Source of the DNA: Candidatus Thiosymbion ectosymbiont of Catanema sp. Cochon2018
Lineage (GTDB): Bacteria > Pseudomonadota > Gammaproteobacteria > Chromatiales > Chromatiaceae
Assembly: GCA_011392765.1 (NCBI GenBank)
Contig: WYCW01000006.1
Location: forward strand, 30,821-94,820
Length of the DNA: 64,000 nt
Reading direction: 5' to 3'
Of this stretch, positions 53,135 to 61,099 are shown one piece after another. The notes under the pieces were generated by a model that worked only from the letters and a program-made list of their open reading frames with translations, was not told where the DNA came from and made no database searches. Numbering within the stretch: position 1 is the first letter of the stretch; every line of letters starts with the position of its first letter. A program made the position numbers and the translations under genes.

Positions 53135-53428
53135 ATGAGTGACCCTTACCTGACCCTCGGCCTGGGAGAAGACGCGGACGACGCAGCCGTCGAGGCCGCC
53201 TATCTGGAGGGCATAAAGCGCTTTCCGCCGGAGCGCGATGCCCACCGCTTCGAGACCCTGCGCCGTGCCTACGAAACCCTGCGCACGCAGCGCGGTCGCT
53301 TGGCCTACGAGTTGTTCAACACCTCGCCTCCGGAGGCGGCCGACCTCCTGGACCGGGCTGCCCCGATCGACGCCTCACGCCGCCCGGAGCCCGAGCTGTT
53401 CGCGGCCCTGCTGCGAGGAGATGCCTGA
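53135..53428 (+). CDS. J-domain-like protein lacking HPD
   Basis: The 97-residue product reads SDPYLTLGLGEDADDAAVEA then FETLRRAYETLRTQRGRLAY-ELF. This is a J-domain-like three-helix pattern in which the HPD loop is replaced (FPPERDAHRF). J domains stimulate Hsp70 ATPase through HPD, so this may bind without stimulation or use a variant loop. Its stop overlaps the next start by one base (TGATG). Confidence 0.65.
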   Translation: MSDPYLTLGLGEDADDAAVEAAYLEGIKRFPPERDAHRFETLRRAYETLRTQRGRLAYELFNTSPPEAADLLDRAAPIDASRRPEPELFAALLRGDA

Positions 53429-54087
53429 TGGACGAAGCCACCAAGGACCAGCTCACGGCCCGTTTCAGGGCCTATCTGGATAGTGCAGACGGTGCGTCCG
53501 CTACGGATGCGGGTGCGGAAGACGAGTCGGTCCCGGACCTCTTTACCCTCCTGGCGGAAGTAGCCGCGCTCAAGAACGAGGTCAAACTCGAATCGCGCAA
53601 CCTCAAGTCCGCGCTCGAAGAGTTCCGCGGTCTCTACGCCACCCTGCGCGAGGCCAACACCCGCCTGGCCGACGAGCAGGCACGCAGCCGGGAGCAAGAA
53701 CAGCAGTTGGGGCAGCAGGCGCAGAAGGAATTGCTTCTCGACCTGCTGGACCTGCGCGACCGGTTGCAGGCGGGCCACGACCAGGCGGTCCGTTTCCGCC
53801 CGGGCCGACTGAGCAACCGTGGTGCCGTCCGTTTCGTCGCCTCCATGGCCGAAGGCATGGTCATGAACCTGCGGCGGCTGGACGAGACCCTTCTCCGCCG
53901 TGGCGTGCGCCCGCTGGCGGCGCTGGGACAGCCCTTCGATCCCCACACCATGCACGCGGCGGAGCTCGCGAACGATCCCACCCAGGACAAGGGTCTGGTG
54001 GTAGGTGAGCTGCGCAAGGGCTTCCACCATCAAGACCGGCTGCTGCGCTCCGCCGAGGTCGTGGTCAATCGGCCGGAAGGAGAATAA
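53428..54087 (+). CDS. GrpE-like nucleotide exchange factor
   Basis: The 219-residue product has an N-terminal coiled coil (TLLAEVAALKNEVKLESRNL to about 100). The GrpE-like beta domain follows (VRPLAALGQPFDPHTMHAAE, then GLVVGELRKGFHHQDRLLRS and AEVVVNR), matching the signature of GrpE, which releases ADP from Hsp70. It diverges strongly from housekeeping GrpE. An Hsp70 gene is expected next to this trio but is absent; 50 bases on are a MITE and then an IS1-family element. Confidence 0.78.
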   Translation: MDEATKDQLTARFRAYLDSADGASATDAGAEDESVPDLFTLLAEVAALKNEVKLESRNLKSALEEFRGLYATLREANTRLADEQARSREQEQQLGQQAQKELLLDLLDLRDRLQAGHDQAVRFRPGRLSNRGAVRFVASMAEGMVMNLRRLDETLLRRGVRPLAALGQPFDPHTMHAAELANDPTQDKGLVVGELRKGFHHQDRLLRSAEVVVNRPEGE

Positions 54088-54140
54088 TGCGTTCTACCTC
54101 ATCGATCTCCAGGACTGGCCGCTTCTCCCTCTCTCCCGCC

Positions 54141-54301
54141 GAGGGTGCCGTAAAAGCCCGTAAGATGCAGGCAAAATGTAGGGGCGAACCTTGTGTTCGC
54201 CTGTGTTCCGTGGCTAAACGCTACGGCCTCATTGAAACGCCCCAGGGAAGGCGAACACAAGGTTCGCTCCTACGGGGGGCGTCACCTTTTTCGACACCCT
54301 C
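54141..54301. mobile_element. 161-bp MITE, GAGGGTGTCG family
   Basis: Ends GAGGGTGCCGTAAAAGCCC and, inverted, GAGGGTGTCGAAAAAGGTG enclose an internal inverted pair (TAGGGGCGAACCTTGTGTTC / GAACACAAGGTTCGCTCCTA). It lies 53 bases after the GrpE-like gene. Related to 33135-33235. Confidence 0.7.
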
Positions 54302-54511
54302 CCACCGGAAGAGAGCCGGGGAGAGGGGATTAAAAAAGAAGGTAGTGGTAAATACCAGAGTGATGTAGTAAAATATCAATTCTTAGTCATTCAAGGCAAT
54401 GCGATTTTTAGCATCTATTTGGTACTAAATTTCGGCGGCCCTCTCCAGAATGATTCAGTGGGGTTTGAATGACTACCTTCAGGCATCAATTCAAGCACAG
54501 GGTTTTTCGCT

Positions 54512-54805
54512 ATGATTCTTGAAAAGAAAGTCCACGTTTGCCGCAAATGTCAAAGTGAAGAGATTGTCAAGAATGGCACAAATGGGAGTGGCAGTCCACA
54601 ATATCATTGTAAAACCTGTGGTGCTTATGGCGTACTTGAACCCCGACAGGATTATACGGAAGAAGAAAAAGAGATCATTATAAAAGCTTATCAAGAACGC
54701 TCCAGTATGCGCGGGATCGAACGGACTTTTGGGGTTTGTCGACAAACCTTGAGTGCCTGGTTAAAAAAAAGGCAGAACAGCTCCCACCTCTTGAGAGCAC
54801 GCTGA
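54512..54805 (+). CDS. insA: IS1 InsA-like protein
   Basis: The 97-residue product MILEKKVHVCRKCQSEEIVK, HCKTCGAYGVLEPRQDY, RTFGVCRQTLSAWLKK has the zinc-finger plus helix-turn-helix of IS1 InsA, the DNA-binding repressor. An A8 run (54763-54770) near its 3' end is a suitable slippage site for -1 frameshifting into the overlapping downstream gene, producing the fused transposase. Confidence 0.85.
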   Translation: MILEKKVHVCRKCQSEEIVKNGTNGSGSPQYHCKTCGAYGVLEPRQDYTEEEKEIIIKAYQERSSMRGIERTFGVCRQTLSAWLKKRQNSSHLLRAR

Positions 54806-55248
54806 AACCAGTTGATCCTGGGCAAACACCAGTGTTGGAAATGGATGAGTTATGGTCTTTTGTCTTCTGCACAGACACCAAAGTTTGGATCTGGATTGCG
54901 TTGAATCGAGAGACCCGAGAAGTCATTGCTTATGCCTGCGGCGATCGCGGTGAAGAAACGTGCCGACTACTCTGGGACCGTATCCCATCCGCTTATAAAA
55001 AGGCCATTGTTTTCACCGACTATTGGAAAGCGTATCAGGCCGTTATTCCTAATGAGCAACATCATCCTGTCGGTAAAGAAACGGGTGAGATGGCTCATGT
55101 CGAGCATTGGAATAATACCTTGCGGCAGCATTTAGCCCGCTTCGTACGTAAAACATTATCTTTTTCTAAATGCCTCCCTATGCATGAGATTTGTTTGAAA
55201 CTCTTCCTACATCGCTATAATACCGAGTTATTACCATCTGTTGGCTAA
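54736..55248 (+). CDS. insB: IS1 InsB-like transposase catalytic region
   Basis: The frame reads EMDELWSFVFCTDTKVWIWI, VFTDYWKAYQAVIP and AHVEHWNNTLRQHLARFVRK, giving the DDE residues of IS1 transposase (MDEL, TDYW, VEHWNN). It is in the -1 frame relative to InsA and overlaps it by 70 bases. The active protein would be the InsA-InsB fusion. The open frame's own start codon is probably not used. Confidence 0.87.
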   Translation: MSTNLECLVKKKAEQLPPLESTLKPVDPGQTPVLEMDELWSFVFCTDTKVWIWIALNRETREVIAYACGDRGEETCRLLWDRIPSAYKKAIVFTDYWKAYQAVIPNEQHHPVGKETGEMAHVEHWNNTLRQHLARFVRKTLSFSKCLPMHEICLKLFLHRYNTELLPSVG

Positions 55249-55275
55249 GATTCCACTTACATATTAACCACTACC

Positions 55276-55640
55276 CTAGCGCTTTTGGTTGAGATCGACT
55301 GCATTGGCCGATGCGGATGCAATCGCCCTCGATCTTCAGGATTCCATTTGCTCAATCCAAAGTGCAGGCGAAACTCGATGCAAACAGGGAAGAAGTCAAC
55401 CTAATCTCCGGGCCGACTCCCACCGATTCCATCGCAATTATCCGGCGATTCCGGACCCGGCATCGAAAAGAAACCGTCACTCATAACATCGAAATTCACC
55501 ATGCATTGCTGCCTTACCTTCCCATGTGGAAAGTCTTGCAGATGATCTGATGAAAAACCAAGTAACGTAGATACTCTGTTCCGATGCAAGTCCAATTTGG
55601 CTCCAAATCCCCAAAACTTCACCGCTGGCACATAAATTAG
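55276..55640. other. Unassigned stretch between IS1 and IS110-type genes
   Basis: A coding-like plus-strand stretch (AKLDANREEVNLISGPTPTD) with a stop at 55548-55550 is present, but no family was recognised and no start is clear. Bases 55565-55597 repeat the first 33 bases of the window in inverted orientation. It may be a gene fragment broken by the flanking elements. Confidence 0.35.
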
Positions 55641-56103
55641 ATTGATCATGCTGCCGTTTCGCTCGGGGAATAGAAGCGGCTGCTGTCGAAGGGGGTGCGG
55701 TTCTTGCGCATGGCGTGGATGGCGTGCAGGAGTTTGCGCATGACGGCACAGAGGGCCTGGAGCTTCTTCAGGCCACGGTTCTCAATCAGATGGTGGTAGT
55801 AGGCCCTGACATTGGGATCATGTTGTGCGGCGCTGAGCGCGGGCCTGTAGAGGGCGATGCGCAAGTAGCGGTTGCCGGCCTTGGACAGGCGTGGTTTCTT
55901 GTTCACGCTGGTCCCGGATTGGTGGGCGCGTGGATCGAGTCCGGCCATGGCAACCCATTGTTTGGCGGTCATGTCCTCCGGCATAACCAGGAGTTCACCG
56001 AGGAGTTGGATGGCGCTGGCGTGGGCGATGCCGGTGACGCTGATGAGGCGCTCAAGTGTCTGTTGTAGCTCCTGATCGGTGGCGATGAGGTCTAAGAGCC
56101 TGT

Positions 56104-56896
56104 TTACGATCTTTGGAGTAACAAGGCCAGAAAAGCCAAGGTAACAAATTGCAAGCTGGTATTGAGTTTTCGCTCGCAGTTTTTCCATAACCTTCGACAC
56201 TTCTCCAACCAAGCAAAAGAGCGCTCGACCACCCACCGTTTGGGCATCACGGCAAAGGTGTGCAGCTCGTTTCGCTTGGCAACCTCCACCGTCGCCCCCA
56301 GAGCTTTCTGTACGGCATCGGCAAATGGCTGCCCCGTATAACCGCCATCAACCAGCACGTTCGTCACCGCTGACAAGCGGTCTCGATGTTCACAGAAAGC
56401 CACCAGTGCGCCTACTCTATCGGTAACCTCCGCGGTCGTAACGGCAATCGCATGGGGCAGCCCTTGCGTATCCACGGCAAGATGCCGTTTAATTCCCGAT
56501 ACCTTCTTCCCCGCGTCATAACCTTTCTGCTCTGCCGTGTCGGTATTCTTTACGCTTTGTGCATCAACGATCACGAAGGTTGTCTTCTCGTTCCGACCAC
56601 GGTTGATACGGGCCGCGCCAACCACATTTTTTTAAGGCCTGCTCCAGCAGGCTTCGCTCATCATCAGAGGATCTTTGACTCCAGTGACGAAAGTATTTAT
56701 ACACCAGCTGCCATTTCGGAAAATCACGGGGGAGCATTCGCCATTGGCAGCCACTTTTCAATACATACAAAATAGCGCAAAAAACATTATATAAATCAAC
56801 TACTCGTGGCTTGGTCTTCTTTCTGGCCTGCTCGAATAAAGCTTGTATCGACTCGAACTGCTCTCGGCTTATATCACTGGGGTAGGAATTTCTCAT
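56104..56896 (-). CDS. IS5-family transposase in two overlapping frames
   Basis: The first frame (56896-56564) MRNSYPSDISREQFESIQAL ... SGCQWRMLPRDFPKWQLVYK is the DUF4096 N-terminal part. The second (56625-56104) carries TFVIVDAQSVKNTD, VLVDGGYTGQPFADAV and RWVVERSFAWLEKCRRLWKN, the DDE catalytic region. A run of seven A residues on the coding strand (56627-56633) at the junction fits the programmed frameshift known in IS427-group elements. Both parts look intact, so the transposase may be functional. Confidence 0.88.
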
Positions 56897-56921
56897 CGCT
56901 CTCTCTTGGTGTCAAAATCAC

Positions 56922-57024
56922 GGTAGCAGTAAATCTCTAACTGGTAGCGGGTAGGTTGGGCCGCTATGCCGCTCGGCGGATTTGGACTATCAGCCACGCT
57001 ATCAGCTAAAAATTTACCACGACC
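56922..57024. mobile_element. 103-bp MITE nested inside the IS5-family element
   Basis: Ends GGTAGCAGTAAATCTCTAAC and, inverted, GGTCGTGGTAAATTTTTAGC are flanked by an 8-bp duplication AAAATCAC (56914-56921 and 57025-57032). The ends match the MITE at 19239 and resemble the IS1-family element at 54341. It lies between the transposase start and the right end of the IS, so it is the third insertion in a nested series. Confidence 0.88.
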
Positions 57025-57605
57025 AAAATCACTTTGACACAAAGATCGTAAACAGGTTCTAAGACCCGCTGGCGCAGGTGCGCGATCTGGGCCTCCAGGT
57101 GAGCAATGCTCTGTTGCAGATCGGCAATCAGGAAGGCCGGGGTGGTGGCGGTGAGTTGAGCGGCATGGAGTTGGTTCTTGGTTTGGGTTCGGAGCTTGTT
57201 GAGAGCGGCGATGCGGCGGGCACAAGCACGGATGGCCAAGACCAAGTCATCGGGGCGCTGCCACGGCACGAAGGGCATGCGCCGGGCAAACTCGGCGAGG
57301 ACGGCGGCATCGACGGCATCGGTCTTGGTGCGGGTCTGCATGGCTTCCGCAAAGCGTTTGGCGGCTTTGGGGTTGATCACCATGACCGCGAGCCCGGCGT
57401 CCTCCAGGGCGAGGGCCAAATCGAGGTGATACTGGCCGGTGGCCTCGAGGCAGATGCGGCTCACCCGAGCCTTGCGTAAGCGGTTGATCAGGGTTGCGTG
57501 CCCCTGGGGGGTGTTCTTGAATTCGCGGGCTTTTCCCAGGCGGCCATCGCGGCTGATGGTCAAGGTAACGGTTTGGTAGCTGCCATCGATTCCGGCAACG
57601 TTCAT

Positions 57606-58005
57606 GGTATTCCTCGTCGGTAAAAAAGGCGCTAGGATCATGACCTGGTTCCCCGACCCTGGACCCTCGCCTACCGACCTTGTGTATGCAGGCTCACGAG
57701 CACAGCTCACGGCCTCGGATACTCTCCGGTATGGGCGAAGAGGGCGGGGAGCCAATCTACGGGCAGGCTCGTGGCCTCCGGGTGGGACGGCTTCCCCAGG
57801 TACTCTTCATCAACTCCCTTTATACCTCATCCTTGGCTTTCCCTTGGAAACAGAACATACAAGGGTGGGCTGTGCCCACCATTGCGCTTGCCTGATAGTT
57901 CTTGGTGGGCGCAGCCCACCCTACTTGGCTCTACGGACTCGGGATTTCTGCCTGGGATGGAGCATGCGTCGAGTGGGCGGGAGCTGATTGCGGAAGAGGT
58001 ATCGA
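57606..58005. other. Gene-free stretch between IS110 and the AT-rich cluster
   Basis: No gene is visible. It contains AAGGGTGGGCTGTGCCCACC and TGGTGGGCGCAGCCCACCCT (57861-57925), a palindromic GTGGGC/GCCCAC repeat also present at 18800-18845. The IS110-type element's outer end probably lies here; a boundary could not be fixed. GGAAGAGG at 57991 serves the downstream gene. Confidence 0.4.
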
Positions 58006-58947
58006 ATGAATATTTTAATCACAGGTGGCGCTGGATTTATTGGCAGAACCCTGCATGAAAAGCTATATGGATCGGGCAATAAAATAACATTGCTTGACAA
58101 AAAGGATCCATTTTCAGCGGATTCTGAATTAGTCACTTATATTAAAGCCGATGTTTGCGATCAAGAGAAAATGCTATCAGTCTTTGAAACACATCAATTC
58201 GATGGTGTTATTCATTTGGCTGCGGTGTCCAGAGTGGTTGAAGCGGAAAATGATCCACAGGAATGTGAAAGAACTAATGTTGGCGGTGTTTATTCACTAT
58301 TAAACGGCATTGAAAAATCGGGGCAAAAACCTTGGTTGATATTTGGTAGTAGTCGTGAAGTCTATGGTGAAGCGATTAATCTGCCTGTAAAAGAAAACGC
58401 ACAAAAAGCGGCCATTAATATTTATGGTAAAACAAAAATCAAGGGCGAATCCTTGTTTTTGGAATTTTCCAAAAAATATAACCTGAATTGTGCAATTGTC
58501 CGCTTTTCAAATGTATATGGAAATCGTTACGATATTTTTGATCGCGTAATACCCCGCTTCATTCGTGCAATCGTTATGGGAAAAACCTTGACGATCGAAG
58601 GTGGGGAACAGGTGATCGACTTTACTCATATTACTGACAGTGTAGATGGCATTTTAAGGATTATCAACCAGTTGAACGCGCAAAATAATATTCAGGAAGA
58701 TTTTCATTTATGCCCCGGAATAGGTTGGTCCCTTCATCAACTAATTGGGTTTATCGAACAAGCTACGGGAAGGAAGGCAAATATTCAATTAAACCAAAAA
58801 CGAAATTACGATGTGGTTAAATTCATTGGCGATACCGATAAAACAAACAAATTTCTCGGCATGAAAAATTTTATCTCGTTAGAGGAAGGAATTTATCGAT
58901 CTATTGATGAGTATTGTCATGATTTGCAAATGGAGGCCAGAGCATGA
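58006..58947 (+). CDS. NAD-dependent sugar epimerase/dehydratase
   Basis: The 313-residue extended SDR enzyme starts MNILITGGAGFIGRTLHEKL with the NAD-binding TGGAGFIG. The catalytic tyrosine and lysine are in the YGKTK motif near residue 143 and the catalytic serine in FGSSREVYGE near 121. FSNVYGNRYDIFDRVIPRFI is typical of nucleotide-sugar epimerases/dehydratases. GGAAGAGG precedes the ATG at 58006. It overlaps the next gene by 4 bases. AT-rich base use unlike the host genes suggests transfer of the whole cluster. Likely product: a modified nucleotide sugar for the next gene. Confidence 0.85.
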   Translation: MNILITGGAGFIGRTLHEKLYGSGNKITLLDKKDPFSADSELVTYIKADVCDQEKMLSVFETHQFDGVIHLAAVSRVVEAENDPQECERTNVGGVYSLLNGIEKSGQKPWLIFGSSREVYGEAINLPVKENAQKAAINIYGKTKIKGESLFLEFSKKYNLNCAIVRFSNVYGNRYDIFDRVIPRFIRAIVMGKTLTIEGGEQVIDFTHITDSVDGILRIINQLNAQNNIQEDFHLCPGIGWSLHQLIGFIEQATGRKANIQLNQKRNYDVVKFIGDTDKTNKFLGMKNFISLEEGIYRSIDEYCHDLQMEARA

Positions 58948-60131
58948 AAGTTTTGAAAGTAATCCATGGTTTCCCACCCGATTATATGGCAGGTTCCGAA
59001 GTCTATTCCTATCATTTGGTAAAGGCCCTGTCACACCAAGTGGAAAAAATAGCTGTTTTTACCACGGTTGAAAATGAATTCGATAAGGAATATGAAGTAT
59101 ATGATGAAGTATATGACGGCATTGAGGTCTATCGAGTCAACAAGTTCAGGCGTGATTACACTTATCAGGAAAAATTTCATGATGAAAAAATTGTAGCAGA
59201 CTTCAGGCAATACCTGGATAAAACCGAATCCGACATCGTTCACTTCGGACATCTCTCTCATTTATCGATCTGTTTGCTTAGTATCGTAGCCAGGGAATAC
59301 CATTTACCCGTTGTTTTTACTGTGCACGATTTTTGGTTGTTCTGTGTGAAGGGACAACTTATCAATCAGGACAATGAAATTTGCAGTGGGCCAAGTGCCG
59401 AAAAATGTCATCATTGCTCACCTTATAAGACCACAATACAGGAAGTTCAAGAAAATCTGAACCATATGCGAGAGCTACTCGGTCTTATTGATATATTTCT
59501 CGTGCCATCTCATACGTTACGAAATTACTTTATTCAACAAGGCATTCCTGAAAATAAGCTGGTTTTTTCAAAATATGGCTTTGATGCGGATAAAATAACT
59601 TACAGAAAAAAACGATATACCAGCGAAAACCGAATCAATTTTGGCTTTATGGGGCGCATCATTCCCACCAAAGGCATTCGTGTGTTGGTGGACGCGTTCC
59701 AGGGAGTGAATGCCGGATTATCCATTTACGGCGATATAGGAAGCCGGAAACGTTTTCTGGAACAACCGAATATTCGGTTCAGGGGTGGCTATGACAACAA
59801 GAGTATCAACCAGGTTCTGGGTGAAATAGATGTGCTCATTGTGCCATCCATTTGGTTGGAAAACTCTCCGCTTGTTATTCAAGAAGCATTTTTGGCGGGC
59901 ATACCTGTTATCACTTCGAATATTGGCGGTATGAAAGAATTGATAACAGAAGGGGTCGATGGTTTCTTATTCGAGGTCGGTAACACTCGATCATTACAAG
60001 AATGTATTATTGAAATTATTCGTGATCCTGAGATATTGAATAATTTATCCGTATCGAGACAAGCGGTTCGTACCATAGAAGACGATGCCGGATTTGTTCA
60101 TAGTATTTACAGGGAGCTTTGTGCAAAATGA
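58944..60131 (+). CDS. Glycosyltransferase family 4 protein
   Basis: The 395-residue GT-B enzyme begins MKVLKVIHGFPPDYMAGSEV. The donor-binding C-terminal half includes NFGFMGRIIPTKGIRVLVDA and the acidic motif SPLVIQEAFLAGIPVITSNI with GGMKELI (about 310-330), typical of retaining GT4 enzymes. A middle insert has cysteines (WLFCVKGQLINQDNEICSGP, CHHCSPYK). It overlaps both neighbours by 4 bases. It probably transfers a sugar made by the epimerase to an unknown acceptor. Confidence 0.88.
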   Translation: MKVLKVIHGFPPDYMAGSEVYSYHLVKALSHQVEKIAVFTTVENEFDKEYEVYDEVYDGIEVYRVNKFRRDYTYQEKFHDEKIVADFRQYLDKTESDIVHFGHLSHLSICLLSIVAREYHLPVVFTVHDFWLFCVKGQLINQDNEICSGPSAEKCHHCSPYKTTIQEVQENLNHMRELLGLIDIFLVPSHTLRNYFIQQGIPENKLVFSKYGFDADKITYRKKRYTSENRINFGFMGRIIPTKGIRVLVDAFQGVNAGLSIYGDIGSRKRFLEQPNIRFRGGYDNKSINQVLGEIDVLIVPSIWLENSPLVIQEAFLAGIPVITSNIGGMKELITEGVDGFLFEVGNTRSLQECIIEIIRDPEILNNLSVSRQAVRTIEDDAGFVHSIYRELCAK

Positions 60132-61099
60132 AATCAGTACCATGGCGAATTACTATAGATACCAACCCCGATCAGTGTAATCTGAAATGTATCATGTGTG
60201 ATACGCATAGCACTTATAATAGGAATCGCATTAAAAGACAACGCATGTCACCTGAACTATTAGAGGGTATTCTGAGAGAAGCAATTGTCGTCGGGGTCGA
60301 AGAAATCATCCCAAGCACGATGGGAGAGCCCCTGTTGTATCCTTATTTCGATACATTTATTGATGCATTAACACCATCATCGACCAGATTGAATCTCACG
60401 ACTAACGGCACTTTCCCTGTAAAAGGAGCTAAAACATGGGCAAGATTGCTGTTGCCGATTACTTCTGATACAAAGATTTCAATCAATGGTATATCTCCTG
60501 CCATCAATGAAAAAATAATGAATCAGTCAAGAACTGAGGACGTATTGAAAAATATCGAAACCTACTTGCGAATCAGAGATGAAGTAAGGCAGGAAAAGAT
60601 TAACCATCGGCCGACTGTTACTTTGCAGGTTACTTTTATGTACCGCAACTTGACCGGGATTGGAGAAGTGATTGAATATGCTATAGAGCATAATATTGAT
60701 AGGGTCAAAGGGCATCATTTATGGGTTACACACCCGGAACTGGAAAAAGAAGATCTGCGCAATCCCATCCATAACGGTGTTTGGAATGATTTCATCAGCA
60801 AAATTGAACCTTATAAAAAACGAATAAAGCTGGAAAATTTTACCGCACTTTCAGAAGTTGAATCCGTTCCCGAGCGTTATAACTGCCCATTTTTAGGTAA
60901 AGAGTTATGGATAGATTGTAGTGGAAACTATAATGTTTGTTGTGCTCCTTCGGATAAAAGGCAGGCATTGGGTGATTTCGGCAGGTTTGATAACGTAAAA
61001 ATCGGTGATTTTTTCCAGATGAAAAATTACCGGACTCTGGTTGAAAATTATAAGAGCCAGCCACTTTGCCGAAAATGTTTACTCAGGAAGCCTGAATAA
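60128..61099 (+). CDS. Radical SAM/SPASM-type enzyme
   Basis: The 323-residue protein has the CxxxCxxC radical SAM cluster (CNLKCIMCDTHS at about 18) and EIIPSTMGEPLLYPYF near 65. Additional C-terminal cysteines (CPFLGKELWIDCSGNYNVCC, then CRKCLLRK) fit a SPASM/twitch auxiliary cluster. SPASM enzymes modify peptides or sugars. The ATG at 60128 overlaps the glycosyltransferase stop (ATGA) and its stop overlaps the next ATG. No precursor peptide gene was recognised nearby. Confidence 0.85.
   Translation: MKSVPWRITIDTNPDQCNLKCIMCDTHSTYNRNRIKRQRMSPELLEGILREAIVVGVEEIIPSTMGEPLLYPYFDTFIDALTPSSTRLNLTTNGTFPVKGAKTWARLLLPITSDTKISINGISPAINEKIMNQSRTEDVLKNIETYLRIRDEVRQEKINHRPTVTLQVTFMYRNLTGIGEVIEYAIEHNIDRVKGHHLWVTHPELEKEDLRNPIHNGVWNDFISKIEPYKKRIKLENFTALSEVESVPERYNCPFLGKELWIDCSGNYNVCCAPSDKRQALGDFGRFDNVKIGDFFQMKNYRTLVENYKSQPLCRKCLLRKPE

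Larger units (their letters stand above)
54341..55275 (+). mobile_element. IS1-family insertion sequence
   Basis: The element of about 935 bp has imperfect ends, GGTAGTGGTAAATACCAG at the left and, inverted, GGTAGTGGTTAATATGTAAG at the right. It carries two overlapping genes joined by a likely -1 frameshift. No target duplication is visible, so one flank may have been rearranged. It looks intact and could supply transposase to the MITEs at 19239 and 56922. Confidence 0.8.
56096..57059 (-). mobile_element. IS5-family (IS427-group-like) insertion sequence
   Basis: Ends GAGCCTGTTTACGATCTTTG and, inverted, GAACCTGTTTACGATCTTTG are flanked by TAA at 56093-56095 and 57060-57062, the 3-bp duplication typical of the group. 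It is inserted in an IS110-family gene and itself contains a 103-bp MITE near its right end. Without that MITE it is about 853 bp, a normal size. Confidence 0.9.
55646..57605 (-). pseudogene. IS110-family transposase interrupted by an IS5-family element
   Basis: The N-terminal part (57605 to 57060) has the DEDD catalytic pattern: MNVAGIDGSYQTVTL, CLEATGQYHLDLAL and TKTDAVDAAVLAEFA. The C-terminal part (56095 to 55646) has the IS116/IS110/IS902 domain (ISVTGIAHASAIQLLGELLV, MAGLDPRAHQSGTSVNKKPR). Removing the IS and one TAA duplication joins LRQRVL to DLIATDQELQ in a single frame. The inserted element disrupts the gene. Confidence 0.9.

Noticed and set aside
57604..57987. 127-residue plus-strand frame before the epimerase gene
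   Set aside because: It crosses the GTGGGC palindromic repeat and has no domain; likely non-coding.
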